Source: Bacteroidales bacterium
Lineage (GTDB): Bacteria; Bacteroidota; Bacteroidia; Bacteroidales; UBA932
Direction of reading: 5' to 3'
DNA: 64,000 bases
NCBI GenBank assembly: GCA_015060405.1
Contig: SUYN01000005.1
Location: forward strand, 62,001 to 126,000
Shown: positions 52,714 through 61,333 of the stretch, piece after piece
How positions within the stretch are numbered: the stretch's first letter is position 1
Layout of the letters: the number at the start of each line of letters is the position of its first letter
Position numbers and translations under genes: made by a program
The notes under the pieces: model-generated
The model's input: only the letters and a program-made list of their open reading frames with translations
The model's database searches: none
Told to the model about the DNA's origin: nothing

Positions 52714-54015
52714 TTACGGCTGCATCACGACACCTTCGAAAAGAATGGTTCCGGATGTCTCCTCGCCTATGACAAACACAAACGGGTGGTCAGCATAGAA
52801 ATAGACCTGCTTCGGTCCCGGACCGGCATCTGTCGCGCCATCCATTTCCACGATTGTCACCGAACCGGCTTCCGTCCCCCATTCCGACACAGCGATACGC
52901 GATTTCTGAATCACCTTGCTTATCCAATAGCGGTAGTCATCCTTAGTCTCGAACATCAGGTCGAACTCGGCCTGCCCGGCTTCAAATGCCTTGTTGACTC
53001 CGAGGGCATTCAAGGCATCATTGAGATTGCATTTGTTCTCGATATTGAATTTAGGGAGCTTCACATGCACTTCCGCATCCTGCTTCAGACTGCCGAGGAT
53101 CTCGCTCCACGCTGTAGTCTGCAGCTTTTCCAGAAGTCCCTCGATGTCGTTCTCGTCAGGAAGGAGGACATACATGTTGAACCTGCCACGGGCATAAGGC
53201 AACACCAGGACCTTGTAGCCATCCATTTCCGCATATTCATGGTATCTGGTATTCCTCATCATATCCGCCTTTATGGTCCGTCCATCGCTGAGATGGAAAT
53301 CGGCCGGCACCGTAGCTTCTTCCCTGAACATAGGGCTATACTCGGTCCCTGCCCACTTTGCCTTGAAATAGAGGGCATTCATTATATATGCCACTGCATG
53401 TTCAGATATTTCCACCGGATCTATCACCTTATTGATGAAGCCGTCGGTATTCCTGTCCGCCCATTCATTGATACGTGCGGCGATCTGATCCGGATCCGAG
53501 AAATCCATGTTATCGACGGCGGCATAATAGTTTTCCTCAACTGTTGTCTTGAAAGACGGCAGAAGAGGGAAATCATCATTCACGATCAGTGCATCAGTTA
53601 CCTTCAGCTTCACATCCAGATCGACCGCAGGCAGCTGCTCCAGGAGAGCCCGGCAATACTCGTTCAGAGCACCGATGCCATCCTCCCCATATCCCAGGAA
53701 GTCAATGATTTCCTGAAGTGTCTCCCCGCCGGCACCATTGGCGGTCATAGCGAGGGCATATTGAAGGCTCAGAGGGGAACAGACCAGATTCTCTCCATCA
53801 AACATCTGCTCCAGCAATCTGAACGACATCCTGTTGCCGGCTGCAACATAACCGGTCTGGACTTCATCCAGAGCCACTTTTGTAATCTGCTCGGACGGAG
53901 CCGGAGAGGCTATCGTAATCGGATCCTTCACTTTTATACGATTCAGGTCAGAGCATGACTGCATGCACATGATTCCTGCAAGAACACTGATGACATAAAA
54001 GGCTTTCATATCCAT
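52714..54015 (-). CDS. Serpin-family lipoprotein (serine protease inhibitor)
   Basis: A 433-residue serpin with a lipoprotein signal (Cys21, MQSC; the Met at residue 3 is an alternative start). Core motifs present: NLVCSPLSLQYALAMTANGAGGETLQEI, HAVAYIMNALYFKAKWAG, and FYADHPFVFVIGE at the end. The reactive-centre hinge reads EWGTEAGSVT, close to the inhibitory E-x-GTEAAAAT consensus, which supports inhibitory function. It probably faces the periplasm or cell surface, protecting against host or community proteases. It is divergent from the short lipoprotein gene. Confidence 0.93.
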   Translation of the reverse strand: MDMKAFYVISVLAGIMCMQSCSDLNRIKVKDPITIASPAPSEQITKVALDEVQTGYVAAGNRMSFRLLEQMFDGENLVCSPLSLQYALAMTANGAGGETLQEIIDFLGYGEDGIGALNEYCRALLEQLPAVDLDVKLKVTDALIVNDDFPLLPSFKTTVEENYYAAVDNMDFSDPDQIAARINEWADRNTDGFINKVIDPVEISEHAVAYIMNALYFKAKWAGTEYSPMFREEATVPADFHLSDGRTIKADMMRNTRYHEYAEMDGYKVLVLPYARGRFNMYVLLPDENDIEGLLEKLQTTAWSEILGSLKQDAEVHVKLPKFNIENKCNLNDALNALGVNKAFEAGQAEFDLMFETKDDYRYWISKVIQKSRIAVSEWGTEAGSVTIVEMDGATDAGPGPKQVYFYADHPFVFVIGEETSGTILFEGVVMQP

Positions 54016-54122
54016 TATCTTTAATTACACTCCTATAACGGCAATCTTTCCCTAATACTTCCGCCCAGCGACTCCGAATGCACAAAACAGGCTTTTCACG
54101 TGATTCATCAGACATTATTCAT

Positions 54123-54130
54123 TATCTTTG
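54123..54130 (+). promoter_or_regulatory. -7 box of the truncated lipoprotein gene
   Basis: TATCTTTG at 54123-54130, 31 bp before the ATG at 54162; -33 element is poor. Confidence 0.4.
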
Positions 54131-54161
54131 CATGTTTGATCCTTCTTCCGAAGACCTTAGC

Positions 54162-54671
54162 ATGAGTAAGATGTCCATCATAAGATTACTGTCAGGCCTT
54201 GCTGCCTCTTTAGGTCTTGCAGCCTGCCATGACATGGAGCCATCCGACGTTGCCTCAGCCGAGGATGAGGTCCTCCACGCACGCATCGAGCAGAGCGAGG
54301 CCACAAGGACATGCCTGAATGATGCCGGCAACGTCCTCTGGTCTGAGAATGACCGGATTGTGGCGTTCATGAAGACACCTGACGGACAGGCCTATCAGAT
54401 CGATCCGACGTCTGCAGGCAAGAACTATGCTGACTTCATAAGGTCATCGTCGGCTGAGAGTGACGAACTTTCCGATGAAGCGGAATGGGAACATAATGTG
54501 GCATATTATCCCTACGACGAGGCCATAGGATGCGTCAGGTCAGGTGAGGGCTACAGGCTTGACGTAGTCCTGCCGGCTGAACAGGAGCATGTCTGCGGGT
54601 CCTTCGGCTACCAGTCCGGCAAAGACGGAGGCAACACCGAAGACGTAAGTGCCAGCGAGGGAGAGTGGTAG
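54162..54671 (+). pseudogene. Truncated fimbrillin-like lipoprotein
   Basis: A 169-residue lipoprotein (ATG 54162, lipobox LAAC, Cys22). The segment SEATRTCLNDAGNVLWSENDRIVAF is the typical start of Bacteroidota fimbrillin-like and related surface proteins, and LDVVLPAEQEHVCGSFGYQSG is the next conserved block. Family members run 300-600 residues; this one stops just there, followed by unrelated noncoding sequence. It is best read as a C-terminally truncated remnant. Confidence 0.65.
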
Positions 54672-54792
54672 GATACGTTTATCCTGCTGACTGAAGGTAT
54701 TGCCGAATGGTGAAAGTCAAGGCTTTCAGATTTCGAGCAAAGTATTGAGCCCAAAATCCGCTCTCTTTAGTTGCAGATTAAACAATTATAAC

Positions 54793-54800
54793 CATATTTG
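54793..54800 (+). promoter_or_regulatory. ybjQ-family gene -7-like box
   Basis: CATATTTG at 54793-54800 (one mismatch to TAnnTTTG) preceded at 19 bp by TTG. Confidence 0.35.
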
Positions 54801-54842
54801 CGTTATGATTATATTCGGAAAGATATTCTAACATAACTAAGC

Positions 54843-55163
54843 ATGATACTTACAACAACACAGTCCATCGAAGGACGCACAATCGTGGAATACAAAGGGA
54901 TTGTATTCGGAGAAGTCATAAGCGGAGTCAATTTCTTCAAGGACTTCGGAGCAAGCATCCGCAACATCATCGGCGGCCGTTCAAGTTCATATGAGAACGA
55001 GCTTATGTCAGCCAGGACAAAGGCATTGAAAGAACTTGAAGACAGGGCCAGGTCCATGGGAGCTGATGCCGTCGTAGGAATCGACATTGACTACGAGGTC
55101 CTCGGTGATGGTGGAGGAATGCTTATGGTCACAGCATCAGGAACAGCCGTAAGACTGGGGTAA
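54843..55163 (+). CDS. YbjQ family (DUF74) protein
   Basis: A 106-residue protein matching the YbjQ/DUF74 family along its whole length: [33 protein letters not shown], the [21 protein letters not shown] segment, [14 protein letters not shown], and a C-terminal [10 protein letters not shown]. It forms a pentameric small-barrel ring in solved members and is often labelled heavy-metal binding, without firm evidence. Monocistronic. Confidence 0.93.
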   Translation: MILTTTQSIEGRTIVEYKGIVFGEVISGVNFFKDFGASIRNIIGGRSSSYENELMSARTKALKELEDRARSMGADAVVGIDIDYEVLGDGGGMLMVTASGTAVRLG

Positions 55164-55248
55164 GGGCAGAGGCAGACAGCTTCATCGGCAGAAAGCTGCA
55201 GTTCGTCGGGAAATACCGGCAGTTCGTCAGAAAGCCATTATACGGCCC

Positions 55249-55279
55249 TTGGCGATAAACATAGAAAGCAGTATATTTG
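55249..55279 (+). promoter_or_regulatory. Promoter for candidate small RNA
   Basis: TTGG (55249-55252), 19-bp spacer, TATATTTG (55272-55279). Predicted start near 55286. No ATG-led gene follows. Confidence 0.55.
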
Positions 55280-55285
55280 CACCCG

Positions 55286-55400
55286 AGTTAGTCAAAGAGT
55301 TCATCAGCAGCTCTTATAGCTCGAGTGGTTATTAGTTTTAGTGTTATTAATTATGTGGTTAGTGAGGCATCCCCGCGTGAGCGGCGAAGTCTCTTTTTTT
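55286..55400 (+). ncRNA. Candidate small RNA of about 115 nt
   Basis: A Bacteroidota-type promoter (-7 at 55272-55279) and a strong intrinsic terminator (55364-55400) bracket about 115 bp without a protein-like frame. The sequence between is U-rich with short hairpins (AGCAGCTCTTATAGCTCGAG region). The terminator stem has about 11 pairs out of 13 with a GTGA tetraloop, followed by seven T. No match to a known family was recognised; 6S RNA would be longer. Function unknown. Confidence 0.45.
55364..55400 (+). terminator. Intrinsic terminator of candidate small RNA
   Basis: Stem 55364-55376 with 55381-55393 (two mismatches, one G-T), tetraloop GTGA, then T7 at 55394-55400. Confidence 0.65.
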
Positions 55401-55482
55401 TATTAGAACTTCTTTCCGGCAGCGAATCAAATATCACCCATATCCCATCTGTGGCGCAATTCCGGGGGTATAATGATATAAT

Positions 55483-55547
55483 CGGCCAGATAATCGGTCC
55501 TTTATCTGGCCGCGCACAGCAAAACCCCATCTCCGGCCAGATAATCG
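55483..55547. repeat. Repeated CGGCCAGATAATCG with hairpin
   Basis: CGGCCAGATAATCG occurs at 55483-55496 and 55534-55547. The first copy also pairs with an inverted arm TTATCTGGCCG at 55502-55512, forming an 11-bp hairpin with an 8-nt loop. Confidence 0.7.
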
Positions 55548-55614
55548 AGCTTTTTCATGGCCGTCACTGTCACAAAGTAAGGTGCGCGGGCTGCGCCCAT
55601 ATTCTGATCTTCAG

Positions 55615-55801
55615 ATTTCACTCCACTGATTACGTTTTACAGTACCACCCAATGCACCCGGGTGTATTTTGGTGGCACCCCTAGGTGCGGCAAGGGGCAC
55701 TGTAGGGGGCTGAGAAGACAATGAGAGCACCCGGGTGTGGAGGGAAATGACACCCGGGTGCATTTGGGGGTGACTGTGAAACACAATCAGTGGAGTGAAA
55801 T
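55615..55801. repeat. 187-bp inverted-repeat element (MITE-like) with CACCCGGGTG palindromes
   Basis: Outer arms ATTTCACTCCACTGATT (55615-55631) and its exact reverse complement (55785-55801) are continued inward by imperfect pairing, including a 15-nt exact match around AATGCACCCGGGTGT. The arms thus total about 52 bp each. The palindrome CACCCGGGTG occurs three times (55655-55664, 55728-55737, 55751-55760). No gene lies inside. The right end touches the stop codon of the DUF1295 gene. Confidence 0.7.
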
Positions 55802-56715
55802 CATATAAGCATTCTCACACTCTTCCTGTAGGCAGCATATGCCGGTTTGTTGGCCATCTGTCTCTTCTCCATCATAGGTATGCTTATGAATATGAACAGA
55901 CAGGTGTTCGCAAAAGCTCCAAGCGCCGGAATTACAATTCCTTGCCATGACTGAGATTCTTGAACTGCCGTCAGGTAAATCATGTATATTCCCCACCACA
56001 TGAGGATCTCACCAAGATAGTTTGGATGACGGGAGAGACTCCATAAGCCTCTCGTGCAGACCTCTCCCCTATGCACCTTCCGGAATCTATGGGCCTGAGT
56101 GTCAGATATAAGTTGCAAGGTCGCCGCTCCGACGCACACAAAGAATCCTGCCCACGTCCATAAATCCGCCTGGACCTGACACGAAGCAGTCCGTTCAATC
56201 AGAAGGAATCCCGGAACCATCGCAAGGAATACCACAACAGTAGGCATCAGGTGTATGCCGGTGAAGTTGACGATGTGCCACAAACGTGGAAACCTCTGCT
56301 TATACATGTCATATCTCCAATCCTGCTTGTTCAGGTTCGGAAAGGTATAGGCCCAGTTTCCTGTCAGACGAATCGCCCAGTACCACACGGCTACAAGCAT
56401 CAGCACCACAGCGAGTGATGATGACCCGCAGTATATTGCGTATCCAGTCAGCATCAGCGGAGGGGCGACACTCCAATATGGATCATATACCGATGAATTG
56501 CGGAATATGACACCCCATAGCCAGACAAAGACTGTCGCCACGAAGTCTGCAACGAACAGGCGCAGCAGAACCGCCATATCAACAAATAAAAGGAAAGTCC
56601 ACACACCCAAGGCTGTTGCGATGAGATATATGACGGCGATGACGGCAAAGCTCCACGGACGCGATGCCTTCAAGGATTCAATTCCGGAAAGGTTCTTGAT
56701 ATTCTTTATCTTCAT
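55801..56715 (-). CDS. DUF1295 family membrane protein (second copy)
   Basis: A 304-residue membrane protein. The family pattern is clear: SVYDPYWSVAPPLML near residue 75, RLTGNWAYTFPN, DWRYDMYKQRFPRLWHIVNFTGIHLMPT, and the C-terminal SRHPNYLGEILMWWGIYMIYL. It resembles steroid-5-alpha-reductase-type proteins. ATG ending at 56715 is only 5 bp from a TAAATTTG box (56721-56728, minus), implying a leaderless mRNA if that box is used. It is not a recent duplicate of the gene at 51766-52569: only the C-terminal motif is shared. Confidence 0.85.
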   Translation of the reverse strand: MKIKNIKNLSGIESLKASRPWSFAVIAVIYLIATALGVWTFLLFVDMAVLLRLFVADFVATVFVWLWGVIFRNSSVYDPYWSVAPPLMLTGYAIYCGSSSLAVVLMLVAVWYWAIRLTGNWAYTFPNLNKQDWRYDMYKQRFPRLWHIVNFTGIHLMPTVVVFLAMVPGFLLIERTASCQVQADLWTWAGFFVCVGAATLQLISDTQAHRFRKVHRGEVCTRGLWSLSRHPNYLGEILMWWGIYMIYLTAVQESQSWQGIVIPALGAFANTCLFIFISIPMMEKRQMANKPAYAAYRKSVRMLI

Positions 56716-56793
56716 ACCTGCAAATTTATTCATTTTTCTTGTAATCCCGCCACAACTTTTCACAGCGCTATTCAGCCATATAGAATATTTTTA

Positions 56794-56801
56794 TATCTTT
56801 G
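56794..56801 (+). promoter_or_regulatory. AAA ATPase gene -7 box
   Basis: TATCTTTG at 56794-56801, 20 bp before the ATG at 56821; no good -33. Confidence 0.4.
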
Positions 56802-56820
56802 TGGCTAAATAACACCCGTC

Positions 56821-58281
56821 ATGAAAGAACTTATCATTGCAAGAAAAGAGGAACAGCGTGTGTTGCAGAGCCTCAAAAACGAGAATACGGCACAATTTCT
56901 TGCCGTATATGGGAGAAGAAGAGTCGGTAAGACTTTTCTGATACGCGAGTTCTTCGAGGATTCATTCTCGTTCAAACACACAGCACTTTCCCCACTTGAA
57001 CTCAAGGATATAAATCCTGATGCCCTGTATAAGGCTCAGCTTGCAGAGTTTAAGAAATCTCTGGTCAGATACGGGCACAACAACGACAATCCTATTGCAG
57101 ACTGGTTTGAAGCATTTGACAGACTTAGAGAACTTATAGAATCAAAGAGGACAAGAGAGAGAGCCATTGTTTTCATTGATGAGATGCCGTGGCTGGACAC
57201 GCCTCGTGCCGGCTTCATATCTGCATTAGAGCACTTCTGGAATGATTACGGCTCTGGAAAGCACAATCTCCTGCTCATTGTCTGCGGAAGTTCGACAACC
57301 TGGATGCTGGACAAGTTGATTCATAACCAAGGAGGTCTATATGGCAGAACAACCAAGGAAATGCACATACATCCGTTCACATTGAGTGAATGTGAGGAAT
57401 ATTACAAGTCTCGAGGTATCATGATGGACAGATATGATATACTTCAGTCCTACATGATTCTCGGAGGTGTCGCCTACTACATGTCATATATGGAAAAAGG
57501 TAGATCCCTCGCTCAAAACATAGATTCACTGTTTTTCTGCCAGGGAGGCAGACTCGAGGACGAATACAATATATTATTCACATCCTTATTCGGCGAGAAT
57601 GATAAATATCAGAAGATTGTCGAATTCCTCAGCAAAAACAGATATGGCGCGACTCAGGATGAGATTGCCAATGCTGTGGGCATGTCGCGTGGAGGAACAC
57701 TAAGTAAAATGATCAAGGCACTCGTCAAGAGCGATCTCGTCATCTCATATTACGATTTCAAAGGTTCCAACAAAGAGGCTTATTATAAACTGACTGACTT
57801 ATTCTGCCTGTTCTATCTCAATTTCGTGCGTAAGCATCCCACCACAAACCAGACATTCTGGCAGGATAACCAGAACTCTCCTAAGCTCAATGCATGGAGA
57901 GGACTTGCTTTTGAGGACGTGTGTTTCGTTCATCAAAATGAGATAAGGCATGCTCTAGGCATCGGCGGAGTGCACACTGAAATCTATCCGTGGAGAAATG
58001 AAAGCACAACTGCCGGCAAAGGAGCGCAGATTGACATGATTATAGATCGGGCGGATAGAGTAATGAATGTCTGTGAGATGAAGTTCACTATCGGCGAGTT
58101 CACTATCGATAAGAATTATGACGCCGCGCTTAGGAACAAGATTGCCACCGTAATGGAATTGACCAGGGGAAGAAGAAACCCGCAGATGACCTTGATAACT
58201 ACATACGGATTAAAAGACAATCAATATAGTAACCGTATTCAGCGCATTGTCACAATGAACGATTTATTCACAAAGAGGTAA
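56821..58281 (+). CDS. AAA ATPase with C-terminal nuclease-like domain (DUF234/COG1672 type)
   Basis: A 486-residue ATPase of the archaeal-type AAA group. Walker A GRRRVGKT (Lys37), Walker B AIVFIDEMPWL and sensor motif LLLIVCGSSTTWM are intact; a winged helix follows (RYGATQDEIANAVGMSRGGTLSK). The last 150 residues contain GAQIDMIIDRADRVMNVCEMKF, the D-x(n)-ExK arrangement of a PD-(D/E)xK nuclease-like fold. Members are widespread in mobile regions of gut Bacteroidota; function is not established. Base composition is more AT-rich than in the core genes. Confidence 0.85.
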   Translation: MKELIIARKEEQRVLQSLKNENTAQFLAVYGRRRVGKTFLIREFFEDSFSFKHTALSPLELKDINPDALYKAQLAEFKKSLVRYGHNNDNPIADWFEAFDRLRELIESKRTRERAIVFIDEMPWLDTPRAGFISALEHFWNDYGSGKHNLLLIVCGSSTTWMLDKLIHNQGGLYGRTTKEMHIHPFTLSECEEYYKSRGIMMDRYDILQSYMILGGVAYYMSYMEKGRSLAQNIDSLFFCQGGRLEDEYNILFTSLFGENDKYQKIVEFLSKNRYGATQDEIANAVGMSRGGTLSKMIKALVKSDLVISYYDFKGSNKEAYYKLTDLFCLFYLNFVRKHPTTNQTFWQDNQNSPKLNAWRGLAFEDVCFVHQNEIRHALGIGGVHTEIYPWRNESTTAGKGAQIDMIIDRADRVMNVCEMKFTIGEFTIDKNYDAALRNKIATVMELTRGRRNPQMTLITTYGLKDNQYSNRIQRIVTMNDLFTKR

Positions 58282-58397
58282 TATCACACCTTAGACAGAA
58301 GCCACAAGGACACAGGCCCAGACATTGTCTGAAAAGGTCGGCAACCTCACCGGAATCCGGCGGCATATACTAATAGAAACTAAAAAGAAATGAAGAT

Positions 58398-59762
58398 ATG
58401 AAGGAACTCAAATGTCCGAACTGCGGAAGCATGTTCACAGTAGACGAAGCTGATTATGCTTCGATTGTCAGCCAGGTGAAGAACGCCGAATTCGAAGAGG
58501 AGCTGGAACGTCGTCTCTCGGAGATGATGGGAAGGCAGGACGCGGAACAGAAGGTGAAGGATGCCGCCGCAAGGGAGAACTTCAGCAGGAAGCTGGGAGA
58601 CAAGGAAAAGACCATCCTTGAGAAGGAACAGGAGATAGCACGTCTGAAGGCAAGCCTCGAAGGCATAGAGGAGAAGACAAGGCTGGAGATAGACAAGGCG
58701 GTTGCCGCCAAGAACCTGGAGATAGCCGGTCTTCAGAACGCCATCAGGCTCGGCGAATCCGAGAAAGAGAAGGCGGTCATGCTTGCCCGAACCGAGATGA
58801 AGGAGACCCTCAGCAAGAAGAACGAGGAGCTCAGTGCCCTGCGCAGTGCCAAGGACCTGGAGATTGCGGAGCTCAAGAGCCAGAGCACACTGGCCAAAAG
58901 TCAGGCCGAGCTCCAGAAGACTGCCATCAAGGATGAGTATGAGGCAAAGCTCAAGCTCGCTCAGGAGCAGGTGGACTACTACAAGGACATGAAGCTCAAG
59001 ATGTCGACAAAGATGGTCGGAGAGACACTGGAGGCCCACTGCAGCAACGTCTTCAACGGTCAGATGCGCCCTATGTTCCCTTACGCATACTTCGAGAAGG
59101 ACAATGACGCATCTGGCGGCAGCAAGGGAGACTTCATCTTCCGCGACTACGACGGGGACACCGAGTACATCTCCATCATGTTCGAGATGAAAAATGAGAT
59201 GGACACCACCGCCACCAGGCAAAAGAACGAGGACTTCTTCAAGAAGCTCGACGATGACCGCAAGGCCAAGAGCTGCGAGTATGCCGTCCTCGTGTCGCTG
59301 CTCGAGCCGGACAACGAGCTGTACAACAACGGAATCGTGGATGTCTCATACAGGTACCCCAAGATGTACGTCATCCGCCCGCAGTTCTTCATGCCTATCA
59401 TCACGCTTCTCTCCAACGCTGCGAAGAAGTCGATAGAGTACAAGAGGGAGCTGGCCATCGCCAGAAGCCAGTCGCTGGATATTACCAACTTCGAGGAGAA
59501 GCTCCTTGAGTTCAAGGAAAAGTTCGGAAAGAACTATGAGCTGGCCAGCAGACGGTTCCGAGAGGCGATCAAGGAGATCGACAAGTCCATTGATGCCCTC
59601 AACAAGACCAAGGAGGCCCTCCTGAGCTCTGAGAACAACCTCCGCCTTGCCAACGACAAGGCAGAAGACCTTACCATCAGGAAACTCACCTACAAGAACC
59701 CTACGATGAAGGCTCTCTTTGATTCAGCCCGCGAATCTGCCGGTCCGGATGACCAGAATTAG
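58398..59762 (+). CDS. DUF2130 domain protein with coiled coil
   Basis: A 454-residue protein. The N-terminus has a single CPNCGS zinc-ribbon half (residues 5-10); residues 30-200 form a long Glu/Lys-rich coiled coil. The DUF2130 core follows ([67 protein letters not shown]). The core has conserved Asp/Glu/Lys that resemble a restriction-endonuclease-like fold. Function unknown. A terminator follows. Confidence 0.9.
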   Translation: MKELKCPNCGSMFTVDEADYASIVSQVKNAEFEEELERRLSEMMGRQDAEQKVKDAAARENFSRKLGDKEKTILEKEQEIARLKASLEGIEEKTRLEIDKAVAAKNLEIAGLQNAIRLGESEKEKAVMLARTEMKETLSKKNEELSALRSAKDLEIAELKSQSTLAKSQAELQKTAIKDEYEAKLKLAQEQVDYYKDMKLKMSTKMVGETLEAHCSNVFNGQMRPMFPYAYFEKDNDASGGSKGDFIFRDYDGDTEYISIMFEMKNEMDTTATRQKNEDFFKKLDDDRKAKSCEYAVLVSLLEPDNELYNNGIVDVSYRYPKMYVIRPQFFMPIITLLSNAAKKSIEYKRELAIARSQSLDITNFEEKLLEFKEKFGKNYELASRRFREAIKEIDKSIDALNKTKEALLSSENNLRLANDKAEDLTIRKLTYKNPTMKALFDSARESAGPDDQN

Positions 59763-59772
59763 ACCATGACGG

Positions 59773-59813
59773 GCCTGGCTGCCACTTCCCCTTAAAATGC
59801 AGCCAGGCTTTCT
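59773..59813 (+). terminator. Intrinsic terminator
   Basis: A 9-bp stem GCCTGGCTG/CAGCCAGGC (59773-59781 with 59800-59808) and short T-rich tail after the DUF2130 gene. Confidence 0.65.
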
Positions 59814-59878
59814 TATGGAACTTCATCCACCACCTGTCACTTAATATTACTGCATACGCCTCAGGCAACATATTGCAC

Positions 59879-60427
59879 CTACAGGCATATCAGTGCAAGC
59901 AGACTGAGAATCAGGAAAACCCTGAACACAAGCCCGAGATTCTCTGCAAACTTTTCGGCATCTTCCTTCACCTTCTTCTCTGCATGATACTGATCCAGTT
60001 CCTCTGGGGTCATCAGCTTCACGTTCATGACCGAACATATCTCCTCAGCTGACAGATTTTCAATAGAATCCGGCATAGGCCGTCCGATCTTCTGATAGAA
60101 CGGACGATACTTTTCCTTTCGCTGCTCAATCAACCCGGTCAGATGAGTAGTGAATGAGGTCTGATTCTGGCAATCGTGAACAATCTCCGTCCGAAGTGAA
60201 TTATTCAGAAAATCATAAGCCGCTCCGGTGTTCCTGCAGAAGAGATAATGGCCGACTTTATCTGCCAGCTGCTTCTCAGACATATAATAGGCATTGAAAA
60301 GGCCGGTTTCATACAGCCTTGCCGCCTGTCTCCGATTTGACGCAGCGAGTTCCGATGCGACACTGCCTGCTATCGCATTTGCGACCATGTACCCCCTCGC
60401 TTCCTTATAAACATTACGGTTACTCAT
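59879..60427 (-). CDS. Hypothetical protein with C-terminal membrane anchor
   Basis: A 182-residue protein, not recognised. Start taken at ATG ending at 60427 (MSNRNVYKEARGYMVANAIAG); the frame runs 43 codons further up without protein character. The middle is mostly helical with conserved-looking Cys and Tyr (YMSEKQLADKVGHYLFCRN). The last 19 residues (LGLVFRVFLILSLLALICL) form a tail anchor, so the bulk probably faces the cytoplasm. It lies at the edge of the accessory region. Confidence 0.6.
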   Translation of the reverse strand: MSNRNVYKEARGYMVANAIAGSVASELAASNRRQAARLYETGLFNAYYMSEKQLADKVGHYLFCRNTGAAYDFLNNSLRTEIVHDCQNQTSFTTHLTGLIEQRKEKYRPFYQKIGRPMPDSIENLSAEEICSVMNVKLMTPEELDQYHAEKKVKEDAEKFAENLGLVFRVFLILSLLALICL

Positions 60428-60563
60428 ATCGTCAGTATTTTTATATATTTCCGATATTGCAAAGTAACACCGACCTTGCGCCACACCACGGCACAAGCTC
60501 GAAAAATCTTGTACAAAATCATCATTTACAACAAATAGATATAAGAAAGAATTCACTTACCTC

Positions 60564-60596
60564 TTGACTCGTACCCTAGGTCATTGTGTATATTTG
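60564..60596 (+). promoter_or_regulatory. Promoter and operator-like site of the merR remnant
   Basis: TATATTTG at 60589-60596 is preceded by TTGA at 60564-60567 with a 21-bp spacer. Between them lies an inverted repeat TGAC-N11-GTCA (60565-60583). MerR regulators bind palindromes in long-spacer promoters, so this fits autoregulation by the original gene. Confidence 0.45.
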
Positions 60597-60613
60597 CAGA
60601 CAAATAACGCGTT

Positions 60614-60834
60614 ATGAATAGAAATGGATTAAAAATCGGAGAGTTTTCACGCCTTTGTCACGTAACTGTGAGGGCTTTGAGGCATTACGAGAAGATCAGA
60701 CTGCTTGTGCCTGAGATCATCGACTATAGCACCGGCTATCGGTATTATTCTGCAGGCAGATGCAGAAGGCCTTGAATATCGTTCAGTTGAAAGGTATGGG
60801 ATTCAGCCTCGAGGAGATCCGGAGAAATGGCTGA
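60614..60834 (+). pseudogene. Broken MerR-family regulator
   Basis: ATG 60614 opens a MerR winged helix (LKIGEFSRLCHVTVRALRHYEKIRLL) but stops at 60773-60775. In the next frame the expected continuation MQKALNIVQLKGMGFSLEEIR is readable from about 60759 to 60834. A one-base change near 60755 would join them. The ligand-binding C-terminal half is missing. It resembles MerR/GyrI-type drug-response regulators and may once have controlled the neighbouring acetyltransferase remnant. Confidence 0.75.
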
Positions 60835-60869
60835 CTATAATTCAGGTGCCTGTGACAAGGTAGTATGAG

Positions 60870-61333
60870 CTATGCCAAACTATTGATTCCGTTCTGCAGA
60901 TTGGCTAAGAATCTGCCGGCGTGAGCTCCGTCCATCTGAGTGTGATGGAACTGGAATGAGAGTGTCAGATAATAGCGGAAGAATTTCTTCCTGTACCTGC
61001 CCCGGATGATGAACGGATTATTGAAAATGCCGCTGTTCATGCCTACTGCTCCGTCAATTTCCGTATCAATGACAGCAGAGGTACCTATGACCATGCTGTT
61101 CTCCGAAAGGTCTCTGTCCTCGCAGGTGGGGCCACCTCAGAGGTATACTTCAGGTATTCATTGTTGAATTCTTCCAGATTCTCATTGAAGAGTATGTCAC
61201 ATGAACGGACCTCTCCAGTCTTGTTCCTGACGATTGTATTGACGGCGATACTGTCGTATTGTATAAGTTCATCCCCGACCGGAAGCATATGGAATTTATG
61301 ACCATCTGCGACCCTCGGAAACAGGTCGCTCAT
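60870..61333 (-). pseudogene. Broken chloramphenicol acetyltransferase (CatA-like)
   Basis: Two frames together give the C-terminal two thirds of a CAT-type enzyme. Frame one (to 61085): DLFPRVADGHKFHMLPVGD, then YDSIAVNTIV and FNNEYLKYTSEV. Frame two (61094-60870): SENSMVIGTSAVIDTEIDG, GRYRKKFFRYYLTLSFQFHHTQMDG, GRFL. The catalytic HHxxxDG motif is intact but unreachable because of the frameshift near 61090-61110. The N-terminal third is gone and is replaced by the tandem-repeat block. It therefore should not confer resistance. Confidence 0.8.

Noticed and set aside
52786..53958. 390-codon plus-strand frame across the serpin
   Set aside because: Antisense shadow of a clear serpin; residue pattern is His/Ile-rich mirror coding with no motif.
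58380..59222. 280-codon minus-strand frame across DUF2130
   Set aside because: Leu/Val-rich complement of a coiled-coil coding region; a typical artefact.
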